From contig JAWVZB010000006.1 in assembly GCA_033722375.1 (NCBI GenBank), forward strand, positions 1 to 48,473: a DNA stretch of 48,473 nt, written 5' to 3'. The DNA is from JAWVZB01 sp033722375. GTDB lineage: Bacteria > Actinomycetota > Nitriliruptoria > Nitriliruptorales > Nitriliruptoraceae. Each line of letters opens with the position of its first letter. Positions within the stretch are counted from its first letter, which is position 1. This document shows positions 1 to 7,285 of the stretch, piece after piece. A model generated the notes under the pieces. The model saw nothing but the letters and a program-made list of their open reading frames with translations, had not been told where the DNA came from and ran no database searches. The translations under genes and the position numbers were made by a program.

Positions 1-495
1 CACTTCTTCAACGAGGAGATCGTCGGCAAGCGGTTCGTGCCGGCGGGTCCCGACCACGCACAGGTCGCAGCGCTGGCGGGGATCGTCGACTACCTCGAAG
101 CGCTCGATGCCCACCACTTCGACGTCGGGGACGAGCTCCCGCCGGAGGACCGCATGGCTCGGCTCACGGGTCTGTGGCGCGCCCACGAGACCGAGCTGCT
201 CGCCCCGTTGCTGGAGCATCTGGACGGACGTGACGACCTACGGGTGCTCGGGCCCACCGATGCCGAGGCGCGCATGCCGACGGTCTCGATCGCAGGCCCG
301 CGGCCCGGCGCGGTGCTGGCCGCGGAGCTGGCCGAGCACGGGGTCATGGCCGGCGGTGGCCACTTCTACGCCTACCGGCTGATCGAGGCGATGGGCGTGG
401 ACCCCGAAGACGGCGTGCTGCGTGTCAGCTTCGTGCACAACACGTCACGCGAGGAGATCGAACGGCTGATCGGGGCGCTCGAGGCCCTCGACTGA
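1..495 (+). CDS. Cysteine desulfurase-like class V aminotransferase, 3' fragment
   Basis: The reading frame is open from the first base of the window, so the N-terminus lies outside; about 164 residues remain. The fragment reads like the small C-terminal domain of PLP-dependent class V aminotransferases of the cysteine desulfurase-like (VC1184-type) subfamily. The stretch RFVPAGPDHAQVAALAGIVDYL and the ending GGGHFYAYRLIEAMGV...LRVSFVHNTSREEI are typical of that group (family knowledge). The PLP lysine would be upstream of the window and cannot be checked. The substrate is unknown; many members of this subfamily are not proven desulfurases. It ends one base before the convergent acidic membrane protein gene. 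Confidence 0.75.
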   Translation, partial: HFFNEEIVGKRFVPAGPDHAQVAALAGIVDYLEALDAHHFDVGDELPPEDRMARLTGLWRAHETELLAPLLEHLDGRDDLRVLGPTDAEARMPTVSIAGPRPGAVLAAELAEHGVMAGGGHFYAYRLIEAMGVDPEDGVLRVSFVHNTSREEIERLIGALEALD

Positions 496-496
496 G

Positions 497-1231
497 CTAC
501 GGCGTGCGGGTGTCGCCCTGGTCGGCCGCGTCGTCAGCGGTGTCGCGGGCCTCGTCCTCGTCAGACGGTGGGGCGTCGGTGTCGACGGGCGCTTCTTCGT
601 CGGCGGTGTCGGCCGTGTCCGTGCCGGTGTCGGCCTCGTCGGCGGGCGGGGCGTCGTCGTCCGCCGGGACCTCGTCCACGGGCGCCTCGTCCGCGGGCAC
701 GTCGTCGGTGACGTCGGCCTGATCAGCCGGCGGGTCGACCTCCGCGCCGCGGGTGTCGTCCCAGCGCTCGGAGCCGTCGTCGGAGGGGAGCGTCGGGAGG
801 TCCTCGACCGCGGAGCCCTCGAGGTCGTCGTTCGGATGCGGGAAGTCCACGCCGATGTAGGAGGCGCCGGTCGAGACCGGGCCCTGGACGGCGTCTGGGA
901 GCGAATCGGTGGCCGCGAGCCCCCCCGTTGCCGCCGCAGCGACGCCCACGCCCAACGCGATCTTGGTGGCGGTGTAGCCCAACACCTGTGCCGCCCGGCG
1001 GCGCCACCGGCCCACGCGTGTGGTGGGGGTGGCGGCGGGTGCGGGTGCGGTGTGGGCATGCTCCTGGGCGACCTCGACGATCTCGGCGAGGTGGCGCTGG
1101 GCGGTGTCCTCGTCGGCCGGGGTGGTCAGCGACGAGCGTGCCTGAGCCAGGAACGCCGAGAGCGCACCATCATCCGCCTCGCCGGTCAGGAGCCGGTCGA
1201 GGGCGTCGGCGCGATCGTCGTGGTTCGTCAT
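497..1231 (-). CDS. Acidic membrane protein coupled to an ECF sigma factor (possible anti-sigma factor)
   Basis: This 244-residue protein has a soluble N-terminal part (about 1-75), an Arg-rich stretch (72-80), one predicted membrane segment (about 85-107) and a long, very acidic Asp/Pro/Ala/Thr-rich tail (about 125-244) that should lie outside the cell. Its start is one base after the stop of the sigma factor gene, so the two are probably co-translated. That position and the topology suggest an anti-sigma factor or sensor. However, I see no clear zinc-binding anti-sigma (HxxxCxxC) motif, so the role is inferred from context. The tail is low-complexity and its codon repeats create long open frames on the other strand. 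Confidence 0.7.
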   Translation of the reverse strand: MTNHDDRADALDRLLTGEADDGALSAFLAQARSSLTTPADEDTAQRHLAEIVEVAQEHAHTAPAPAATPTTRVGRWRRRAAQVLGYTATKIALGVGVAAAATGGLAATDSLPDAVQGPVSTGASYIGVDFPHPNDDLEGSAVEDLPTLPSDDGSERWDDTRGAEVDPPADQADVTDDVPADEAPVDEVPADDDAPPADEADTGTDTADTADEEAPVDTDAPPSDEDEARDTADDAADQGDTRTP

Positions 1232-1232
1232 C

Positions 1233-1826
1233 TCACTCTTGTAACCGTTCGGGAGGGCTGTAGGGGTACGGGTCGTCCGGGTTCCGTTCGAAGTGGCGCT
1301 CGAGGGACCGCAGCCCGCGGCGCTGGAGCGCCTTCGTGGCGTTCTCGGTCCGGTCGACGATCTCGGCGACCTCGGCGATCGTGAGCCCGCCGACCAGCCG
1401 CAGCAGCAGCACGTCGCGCTGGTCCTCGGTCAACACCGCGTCGAACAGCGCGCGGATCTCCTCGGTGGTGAGGTGGTCCAGCGCCTCGGGCTCGGCCTCG
1501 ACCGGTGGGAGGTCGTTGCCGGGGCGCACGTCGTCGATCGGGGTGGTCTGGCGCCGGGAGCGCTTGCGGCGCTCGTCGATCAGCCGGTGGTGGGCGATGG
1601 TGAACACCCACGAGCGGAAGCCGTCCTCGTCGCCCTCGAACGATTCGAGCGAGCGGGTGATACGCAGGAACACCTCGCCGACGAGCCCCTCGGGGTCCTC
1701 CGCCCCGTGGCCCCGGAGGTAGCCGAGCAGCGGACCCGACAGGTCGTTGTAGATGCGCGTCCACGCCCACTCGCCGCCGGCACGCGCGGCGGCGAGCACG
1801 TCGTCGAACTCGGGACCGATCGTCAC
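1233..1826 (-). CDS. ECF-family RNA polymerase sigma factor
   Basis: This 197-residue protein has the two-domain layout of extracytoplasmic-function sigma factors. Region 2 covers about residues 25-95 and includes VGEVFLRITRSLESF and FRSWVFTIAHHRLIDERRK, which should bind the -10 element. A linker follows, then region 4 at about 125-180 with LTEDQRDVLLLRLVGGLTIAEVAEIV, a helix-turn-helix for the -35 element. I chose the GTG at 1824-1826. The gene is followed after one base by the acidic membrane protein, the usual sigma/anti-sigma order. The target promoters are unknown; the acidic secreted protein gene just upstream on the same strand is one candidate. Confidence 0.9.
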   Translation of the reverse strand: MTIGPEFDDVLAAARAGGEWAWTRIYNDLSGPLLGYLRGHGAEDPEGLVGEVFLRITRSLESFEGDEDGFRSWVFTIAHHRLIDERRKRSRRQTTPIDDVRPGNDLPPVEAEPEALDHLTTEEIRALFDAVLTEDQRDVLLLRLVGGLTIAEVAEIVDRTENATKALQRRGLRSLERHFERNPDDPYPYSPPERLQE

Positions 1827-1873
1827 GGCGCCTCTGGGGTGGTCGGTCGGACGAACGTAACTCCCCGGACGTG

Positions 1874-1904
1874 CATCGGACCCCGGGGCTGCCGGGGTCC
1901 GATG
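1874..1904 (-). terminator. Perfect 13-bp stem-loop between the acidic protein gene and the sigma gene
   Basis: Arms CATCGGACCCCGG and CCGGGGTCCGATG are exact reverse complements around a 5-base loop. It lies after the stop of the acidic secreted protein gene (end 1955) and before the sigma factor start (1826), both on the minus strand. No U-run follows, so it is either a GC-rich actinobacterial terminator or an attenuator before the sigma gene. Confidence 0.55.
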
Positions 1905-1954
1905 TGGTCGGAGGAGCTCAGGTTGGAGGCGAACTCATCCGTCAGGGGTGGAGG

Positions 1955-2533
1955 TCACGGGCGAGCGTCGCTGCCCGGGTTGTCGTTCTGGTTCGGGTGG
2001 TCGGTCGAGGCGTCGCTCTGGCCGTCGTCGGCGGGGACGTCGTCCGGGATGTTGTCGCCGTCGTTGTCGTCCGCGGCGTCATCGGCGTCGTCCAGGCTGT
2101 CCTCGGCGACGTCGGCGTTGTCCGCACCGGCGTCCGCGGCGTCTTCACCCGTGGTCGACGAGGTGTCGTCCGTGTCGTCGCCGCACTCCTCGGGGAGCTC
2201 CGCGTCTGCGCCGGCTGCGTCAGTCGCCGCACCAGCGACCCCCAGGCCGAACTCGCAGCCCTCGAGGTCGGTGTCCCCCATGAAGTCGTGGACGGCCTTG
2301 GCGACGTCGCTGGCGTTGTCGTCGGGCCCCTCACCGTCGTTGGCGTCGGTGTCGACGTCGTCATCCGCCGGTGCCTCGACGGGGGGCACGTCCTCGGGGA
2401 CGTCGCCGTTGTCGGCCTGGTCGGGCAGGGTGGCGGCGCCAGCGATACCTGCGCCGGCGACGGCCAGGCTGAGGCCCGCGATCGTGGTGGCGGCCTTGGT
2501 GCCGCCCAGGAGGCTGGTGAGGGAGCTCAACAT
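1955..2533 (-). CDS. Acidic secreted or membrane-anchored hypothetical protein
   Basis: I do not recognise a family. The 192-residue protein starts with a hydrophobic Ala/Gly-rich segment (about 14-35) that could be a signal peptide or membrane anchor. A highly acidic Asp/Ala-rich region follows, with two cysteines near the middle (contexts LEGCEFG and PEECGDD) that could form a disulfide outside the cell. The start is ATG with a GGAGAA ribosome site. Layout resembles the acidic membrane protein at 497-1231: an alanine-rich hydrophobic segment followed by LPD and an acidic tail. This suggests related function, or control by the neighbouring sigma factor (inference). Confidence 0.6.
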   Translation of the reverse strand: MLSSLTSLLGGTKAATTIAGLSLAVAGAGIAGAATLPDQADNGDVPEDVPPVEAPADDDVDTDANDGEGPDDNASDVAKAVHDFMGDTDLEGCEFGLGVAGAATDAAGADAELPEECGDDTDDTSSTTGEDAADAGADNADVAEDSLDDADDAADDNDGDNIPDDVPADDGQSDASTDHPNQNDNPGSDARP

Positions 2534-2650
2534 GGTCGTTCTCCGGTCTCTCGGTTGCGGTCTGTTGGCTGGTGGTCACGCTCTGCACTCGGCGGCCACT
2601 CACTGTTGTCACCGTCTGGTTCGGCGGTACGGGTACGGGCTCCCCCACGT

Positions 2651-2690
2651 CCGTTCGTTCACCGCACGCGTGCGTGCAGTCAACGAACGG
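2651..2690 (-). terminator. Imperfect long inverted repeat after the MaoC gene
   Basis: The two halves, beginning CCGTTCGTT and ending AACGAACGG, pair with a few internal mismatches through CGCACGC/GTGCGTG. It sits in the 180-bp gap between the MaoC gene stop and the acidic protein gene start, both on the minus strand. It may act as a terminator for the MaoC transcript or as a regulator site for the acidic protein. The rest of this gap shows nothing else I can support. Confidence 0.45.
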
Positions 2691-2713
2691 GCCTTCCCGC
2701 TCGCTGTCTCCCG

Positions 2714-3166
2714 TCAGGTGTAGACCATGTAGAGGACGGTGCCGACGAGCGCGGGGCGCTCCTGGTCCTCGATGTCGACCTGGACGTCGAGGCGGTAGAG
2801 GATCCCGCCGCCCTTCTCCTTCGCGTCCTTGAGCCTGGCCTGGGCGCGCACCCGGCTGCCGGAGGGGACGGGTGCGGTGAGGCGCATCTTGTCGATGCCG
2901 TAGTTGATGCCCATCTTCGAGTCGGGGACCTCGACCATCCCGCCGACGAGCTGGGGCAGGAGCGACACGGTGAGGTAGCCGTGGGCGATGGTCTGCCCGA
3001 AGGGCCCGTTCGCGGCCTTCTCTGGATCGACGTGGATCCACTGGTGGTCGCCGGTCGCGTCGGCGAACTGGTCGATCATCTGCTGGGTGACCTCGAGCCA
3101 GTCGGAGGTCCCGAGCTCGACGTCCTCGGCGTCCAAGAGCTGGTCAGGGTCCAGGGTCACGCTCAC
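2714..3166 (-). CDS. MaoC-family (R)-specific enoyl-CoA hydratase-like protein
   Basis: This 150-residue single hot-dog-fold protein has the hydratase-2 signature ADATGDHQWIHVDPEKA, in which Asp40 and His45 are the expected catalytic pair. PFGQTIAHGYLTVSLLPQL then follows as in MaoC dehydratases. Members hydrate trans-2-enoyl-CoA to (R)-3-hydroxyacyl-CoA in fatty-acid or polyhydroxyalkanoate metabolism. The GTG start at 3164-3166 overlaps the stop of the surface hydrolase gene as GTGA and has an AGGAGG site eight bases upstream, so both are translated from one message. The acyl chain length is unknown. The context suggests it acts on acids released by that hydrolase. Confidence 0.88.
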   Translation of the reverse strand: MSVTLDPDQLLDAEDVELGTSDWLEVTQQMIDQFADATGDHQWIHVDPEKAANGPFGQTIAHGYLTVSLLPQLVGGMVEVPDSKMGINYGIDKMRLTAPVPSGSRVRAQARLKDAKEKGGGILYRLDVQVDIEDQERPALVGTVLYMVYT

Positions 3167-4875
3167 CGTCGTCGCCTCCTCGCGGGTCCTCCCTGCAGCC
3201 TAGATGCCACCAGCAGCGCGGCGAGGCCGATCGCGGCCGCCCCGCCCCCCGTGTCGGGGAGCGTGCCGCCGTCGCCGGACGTGCCACCCTCCGCCCCGCC
3301 GTCGTCGGACGGGGCGCCGGCGACCTCGATCGTGTGGGTCGTGGTCGCCTGGCGGCCGGTGTCGTCGGTGACGGTCAGGGTGGCCTCGTAGGTGCCGGGC
3401 TCGCCGTAGGTGTGGCTCAGCGTCGCGTCCAGCACGTCGGCGCCCGAGGCCTGGCTGCCGTCGCCCGAGTCGAGCGACCACGACACCAGCTCGTGGTCGT
3501 CCCAGCCCGAGTAGGAGCGGCGACCGTCGAGGTGCCAGGTGTCCCCGTCACCCTCGGCGACCAGCAAGGCGGTGGGGCCCACCGGGTCGTCCACAGCCGC
3601 GCAGACGTCCTGGCTCCGTCGCTCGGCGTCGCCCTGCTCGCGGGTCGTGCCGGACAGGTCGACCGTCTGCTCGTGCAGCGGCGTCCCGGTGGCGGGCTGG
3701 GCGACCGTCGGCTCGGCGGTCGTGTCGTCGCCGTCGGGGTCGAGCCAGGTGCGGAACCACTCGAGCGCTGCGGCCTGGGTCCACCAGCGGTCGTAGAAGT
3801 AGGCGTGGTTGCCGGCCTCGACCAGCACGGTCCGCTGGGTGGGCATCTGCAGGGTCCGGCTGGCGAGGATCGTCGCGTGGTAGGGCGGCACCAGCGTGTC
3901 GTCCTGGGCGTAGAAGTGGAGGGCAGGGACGTCCACGCCGCTGCCGATGACACCGTCCAGCGCATCGACGGCCGAGTCCTGGCGGAACATGAAGTTCGGT
4001 GTGGCGCGGAACTCCTCGAGCTGCCCGACGGTCGTGAGGTAGTCACAGATGTCGGGGTTGTTGACCACCGTGGTCAGGAGCGCGGCGGTCGCCGCGTCCT
4101 CGCGTGTCGCCTGGGTGGCCTGGTCGGCGGGGCCGCTGAAGGTCAGCGCGGTGTCGACGAGCCCCTCGTGGTCGCGACCGAGCGCGAGGATGGTGTTCTG
4201 CGCGCCTTCGGAGAACCCGAGCACGCCGATCCGCTCGGCGCCCCGCCGCCGGAGCTCCTCGGCCGCGACCAGCAGGTCCTCGGACTCCTTCCACCCGATC
4301 GACTGGCCCCGGCGCGTGCCGCTGGGGTGCCACGAGCCGCCCCGCTCCCACTCGCGGCCCATGTCGCGGTGGTCGGGGGCGATCACCGAGAAGCCGTTGG
4401 CGCGGAGGAACGCCGCGTAGCGGACGATCGAGTACTTGCCGTTGGTGTTGAAGCCGTGCATGACCACCACACCTGGGGCGCCGGGGACGATCGACACGAA
4501 GGCGTGGAGGGGGGTGCCGTCGTAGCTCTCGAGCTCGACGAGCTCGAACTCCTCGGGGAAGGCGGCGAAGGGCGGGGCGAGGTCGGCCAGCGGCTGCTGA
4601 TCGGGGACGGGGCCGGTGCAGCAGGTGCCGCTGCTGGTGTCGGTCAGCGGGAAGGCGGCGGGGTAGTCGTCGCCGTCGAAGGCGCTGTCGGTCCCGGTCG
4701 GGGTGTAGCCCGGGTCGTAGGGGAGGTCGAGGATGCGCTCGACGACGGCGTCGACCTCGGCTGCGGTGACGTGGGAGTCGGCGGCAGCGCCGCCTCCGGC
4801 GGCCAGGAGCAGCGCCAGGGCCAGCGCGACGAGGAGCGGCAGACGCGAGGTTCTGATGACTGAACCACCTGTCAT
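3163..4875 (-). CDS. Cell-wall-anchored alpha/beta hydrolase with PKD domain and LPXTG signal
   Basis: The 570-residue product from the ATG at 4873-4875 has a signal peptide (about 10-32) and an alpha/beta hydrolase domain (about 110-380). Its nucleophile elbow is GFSEG (Ser222), with Asp326 in HFYAQDD and His357 in AGNHAYF as the likely triad. A PKD-like domain follows (about 435-519). The C-terminus has LPDTG (539-543), a hydrophobic stretch and Arg residues, the layout of a sortase substrate. It should therefore act at the cell surface. The substrate is unknown; esters, polyesters or peptides are possible. The frame stays open further upstream, but only this start gives a signal peptide. 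The start codon lies inside a 19-base operator-like site also found at the importer promoter. Confidence 0.85.
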   Translation of the reverse strand: MTGGSVIRTSRLPLLVALALALLLAAGGGAAADSHVTAAEVDAVVERILDLPYDPGYTPTGTDSAFDGDDYPAAFPLTDTSSGTCCTGPVPDQQPLADLAPPFAAFPEEFELVELESYDGTPLHAFVSIVPGAPGVVVMHGFNTNGKYSIVRYAAFLRANGFSVIAPDHRDMGREWERGGSWHPSGTRRGQSIGWKESEDLLVAAEELRRRGAERIGVLGFSEGAQNTILALGRDHEGLVDTALTFSGPADQATQATREDAATAALLTTVVNNPDICDYLTTVGQLEEFRATPNFMFRQDSAVDALDGVIGSGVDVPALHFYAQDDTLVPPYHATILASRTLQMPTQRTVLVEAGNHAYFYDRWWTQAAALEWFRTWLDPDGDDTTAEPTVAQPATGTPLHEQTVDLSGTTREQGDAERRSQDVCAAVDDPVGPTALLVAEGDGDTWHLDGRRSYSGWDDHELVSWSLDSGDGSQASGADVLDATLSHTYGEPGTYEATLTVTDDTGRQATTTHTIEVAGAPSDDGGAEGGTSGDGGTLPDTGGGAAAIGLAALLVASRLQGGPARRRRR

Positions 4876-4879
4876 GTTC
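4861..4879. promoter_or_regulatory. Operator-like site, copy 1 (TGAACCACCTGTCANGTTC)
   Basis: The 19 bases match the site at 5820-5838 at 18 of 19 positions. The outer ends GAAC and GTTC are inverted. It covers the start codon of the minus-strand surface hydrolase and lies 61 bases upstream of the plus-strand hydrolase start, so it could control both. The TetR regulator at 12347 is the most likely binder (inference). Confidence 0.6.
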
Positions 4880-4885
4880 TGGGCA

Positions 4886-4913
4886 ACGTTAGTAGAGTTG
4901 TTCCACGACGCAA
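4886..4913 (-). promoter_or_regulatory. Possible promoter of the surface hydrolase gene
   Basis: Read on the minus strand there is TTGCGT (4908-4913), a 16-base spacer and TAACGT (4886-4891), which fits TANNNT. Transcription would start a few bases before the ATG, inside or next to the operator-like site. The -35 match is weak. Confidence 0.35.
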
Positions 4914-4940
4914 GCGCGAGTTCCTGCCGGAGGTCGAGGG

Positions 4941-5774
4941 ATGCAGACCCGGTTCGCCACCACTGAGGACGAGGTCCGGATCGCCTACGAGGTGCGCGAC
5001 GCGGACGCACCCGCCGCAGCGGACTGGGTGCTCTTGATCCACGGGCTCGGCTACGCCCGGTGGGGGTGGGAGCCGGTGGTGGACGACCTCCAGCGTCGCC
5101 TCCGTGTGGTCCTGTTCGACAACCGGGGCATCGGCGAGTCCGACGTGCCCGAGGGCCCCTACACGGCCCGGCAGATGGCGGGGGATGCGCTGGCCGTGCT
5201 CGACGATGCGGGCATCGACGCCGCCCACGTCATCGGCACCAGCCTCGGCGGGATGATCGCCCAGGAGCTGGCGCTGCTGGCCCCCGATCGTGTCGACCGC
5301 CTGGTGCTCGTGGCGTCCACGCCGGGCGGCGAGCGGGCTCACCCCATGCCGCAGGTGACCCAGGATCTGATCGCGAGGATGCCCGAGATGGCCCCCGAGG
5401 AGGCGCTGCGGGAAGCGATCGCCAACGCGCTGACCGACGAGACCGTCGCGGGGCGCCCCGAGGTGGTCGAGCGCATCCTCCACCACCGCACGTCGAACCC
5501 TCAGGACCCGGCCGGCTGGCAGGCGCAGGCGGCCGCGGGTACCGGCTACGACGGCGGCGAGCGGCTGGCCGACATCGCCGCCCCGACGCTGGTGCTCCAC
5601 GGGGACCAGGACGTGGTGGTCGCCCCCGGCAACGCCGCGGTCCTCGCCGAGCTGATCGATGACAGCCGGGTCGAGATCGTCGAGGGCACCGGGCACCTGC
5701 TGTTCTGGGAACGCCCCGACCACTTCGTCGCCCTCGTGACCGATTTCCTCGGCTCCCCGGCGGACGCCCGCTGA
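4941..5774 (+). CDS. Alpha/beta hydrolase (cytoplasmic esterase/lactonase-like)
   Basis: This 277-residue alpha/beta hydrolase has no signal peptide. Visible motifs are the oxyanion HGLGYARWGW, FDNRGIGESD, the nucleophile elbow GTSLGG with Ser101, Asp224 in LHGDQDVVV and His252 in GTGHLLFWERPD, so the catalytic triad is complete. The family includes esterases, lactonases and 3-oxoadipate enol-lactonase-like enzymes; the exact substrate cannot be read. The ATG at 4941 has a GGAGG site about 8 bases upstream. It is divergent from the wall-anchored hydrolase and lies before the importer operon. A likely job is to cleave imported ester oligomers inside the cell (inference). Confidence 0.85.
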   Translation: MQTRFATTEDEVRIAYEVRDADAPAAADWVLLIHGLGYARWGWEPVVDDLQRRLRVVLFDNRGIGESDVPEGPYTARQMAGDALAVLDDAGIDAAHVIGTSLGGMIAQELALLAPDRVDRLVLVASTPGGERAHPMPQVTQDLIARMPEMAPEEALREAIANALTDETVAGRPEVVERILHHRTSNPQDPAGWQAQAAAGTGYDGGERLADIAAPTLVLHGDQDVVVAPGNAAVLAELIDDSRVEIVEGTGHLLFWERPDHFVALVTDFLGSPADAR

Positions 5775-5783
5775 CACCGGCGC

Positions 5784-5813
5784 TTGACAGCGGGCGTCCC
5801 GAGGTGGAAACAT
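5784..5813 (+). promoter_or_regulatory. Probable promoter of the Liv-type importer operon
   Basis: A perfect -35 TTGACA (5784-5789) is followed after 18 bases by AAACAT (5808-5813), a weak -10. The operator-like site begins six bases further on, where transcription would start, which is the classic position for a repressor. Confidence 0.5.
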
Positions 5814-5819
5814 GTGAGG

Positions 5820-5838
5820 TGAACCACCTGTCAGGTTC
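5820..5838. promoter_or_regulatory. Operator-like site, copy 2 (TGAACCACCTGTCANGTTC)
   Basis: This copy carries GAACC and GGTTC as inverted ends and differs from copy 1 only at the N position. It lies between the importer promoter and the lipoprotein start at 5885, so a bound repressor would block transcription start. Nearby AGGTGG (5802-5807) pairs with the CCACCT core and may extend the site. Confidence 0.6.
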
Positions 5839-5884
5839 GCGGGAGGCGGGCCGGGTGGATCCGGAGCGACCACAGGGAGCGAGC

Positions 5885-7159
5885 ATGTTCACCACGCGCA
5901 AGCGTCGGCTGCTGTTCGCCGTGCTGGCCGTCCTCAGCCTCGTGCTGGCGGCGTGCGGCGACGGCGACGGCGAGACCGACACGGGTACCGACACCGACAC
6001 CGAGACGGACGCACCGACCGACACCGAGAGCCCCACCGGCGGTGAGGCCACCGGCGACCCGGTCCAGGTCGCGGTCGTCACATCGACCAGCGGGCCGCTC
6101 GCGAGCTACGGCAACCAGTACGTCGAGGGCTTCGAGGTCGGCCTCGACTACGCCACCGACGGCACCGGCGTCGTGAACGGCGAGTGCCCCGTCGAGGTGA
6201 CCTACCTCGACGACACCGGTGACCCGGCCCAAGCCACCTCGATCGTCACCGAGCAGATCGGGGAGGGCACCACCATCATCGCTGGAACGGTCGTGTCCGG
6301 CGTGGCGCTCCAGGTCGGTCCGCTGGCCGCCCAGAACAACATCCTCTACATCTCCGGACCCGCCGCCGCTGACGCCATCACCGGCCTCAACCGCAACACG
6401 TTCCGCAGCGGCCGGCAGACCTACCAGGACGTCATGACCGCCGCGAACTTCCTCGACAGCGTCGAGGGGCAGACGGTGACCGTGTTCGCCCAGGACACCG
6501 CGTTCGGCCAGGCCAACGTCGCCGGCGTCGACGCCATCCTCGGTGGCGCAGGTGCCACCGTCGACTCGATCCTCGTCCCCGCGGAGACCACCGACTTCAC
6601 CCCCTTCGCGCGTCGGGTCACCGACAACCCGCCGGACCTGCTGTTCGTCGCCTGGGCTGGCGAGACCGCGTCGTCGATGTGGCAGGCGCTCGACCAGCAG
6701 GGCGTGTTCGACGCCACCACCGTGGTGACCGGGCTCGACCAGCGCGCCAGCTGGGAGACCACCTTCGGTGGCGTGTCCGGCCAGATCGACTTCCTCGCGC
6801 ACTACTTCGCCGAGGCCCCCGACAACGAGGTCAACCAGTACCTCGCGGACAACCTCGACGGGACCCCGGATCTGTTCACCCCCGACGGGTTCGTCGGCGC
6901 CCAGATGGTCGTCCGCGCGATCAGCGAGGTCGGCTGTGACGCCACCGACATCGAGGGCATGATCAGCGCCCTCGAGGGCTGGACCTTCGACGCCCCGAAG
7001 GGTCAGCAGACGGTCCGTGCCGAGGATCACGCGATGCTCCAGCCCATGTTCCAGGCGTCGCTCGAGCAGCAGGACGGCGAGGTCGTGGCCACCCCGGTCG
7101 ACACGCTCGACCCGGAGACGGTCGCGCCGCCAACCGGCTCGTTCGAGGACGAGGGCTGA
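5885..7159 (+). CDS. ABC transporter substrate-binding lipoprotein (Liv/Peripla_BP_6 type)
   Basis: This 424-residue protein begins with KRR, a hydrophobic stretch and the lipobox LAAC with Cys24, so it should be a lipoprotein on the outer face of the membrane. An Asp/Thr/Glu linker (about 25-55) leads to a type I periplasmic-binding fold starting with VQVAVVTSTSGPLASYGNQYVEGFEVGLDYA. This is the branched-chain amino-acid/amide-type receptor family, which also binds aromatic acids, short acids and other ligands. I chose the ATG at 5885 because the signal peptide begins there; the upstream in-frame ATG would place 27 residues before it. It is the first gene of the importer operon and is followed by a strong stem-loop. 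Confidence 0.9.
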   Translation: MFTTRKRRLLFAVLAVLSLVLAACGDGDGETDTGTDTDTETDAPTDTESPTGGEATGDPVQVAVVTSTSGPLASYGNQYVEGFEVGLDYATDGTGVVNGECPVEVTYLDDTGDPAQATSIVTEQIGEGTTIIAGTVVSGVALQVGPLAAQNNILYISGPAAADAITGLNRNTFRSGRQTYQDVMTAANFLDSVEGQTVTVFAQDTAFGQANVAGVDAILGGAGATVDSILVPAETTDFTPFARRVTDNPPDLLFVAWAGETASSMWQALDQQGVFDATTVVTGLDQRASWETTFGGVSGQIDFLAHYFAEAPDNEVNQYLADNLDGTPDLFTPDGFVGAQMVVRAISEVGCDATDIEGMISALEGWTFDAPKGQQTVRAEDHAMLQPMFQASLEQQDGEVVATPVDTLDPETVAPPTGSFEDEG

Positions 7160-7165
7160 CACCCC

Positions 7166-7203
7166 GAGGGTGGCGGCCGAACCCCCTCCAGGCCGCCACC
7201 CTC
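7166..7203 (+). terminator. Perfect 13-bp stem-loop between receptor and ATPase genes
   Basis: GAGGGTGGCGGCC and GGCCGCCACCCTC are exact complements around 12 bases. A stem here, right after the receptor stop, would protect the receptor message or stop part of transcription. Either would make more receptor than membrane components, as is common in ABC operons. Confidence 0.6.
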
Positions 7204-7285
7204 ACCACCCTCACCTCCACCCCCCGCTGCAGCATCTGCGACACCTGCTGTGACCTCCACCCGCAGCCGGCCGGACAGGGAGCCG

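Noticed and set aside
505..760. Simple repeats of GTCGTC/GACGCC type as a possible repeat array
   Set aside because: They are the codons of the acidic Asp/Ala/Thr tail of the membrane protein, without fixed spacer or repeat unit, so not a CRISPR or a DNA-level array.
1871..3391. Long plus-strand frame across the acidic and MaoC genes
   Set aside because: It mirrors the repetitive acidic codons and the MaoC gene on the other strand; its Val/Gly/Arg-rich product resembles no family, and it has no ribosome site.
5804..5884. Earlier ATG for the substrate-binding lipoprotein
   Set aside because: It would put 27 hydrophilic residues before the signal peptide and start inside the operator and promoter region; the ATG at 5885 gives a normal lipoprotein signal.
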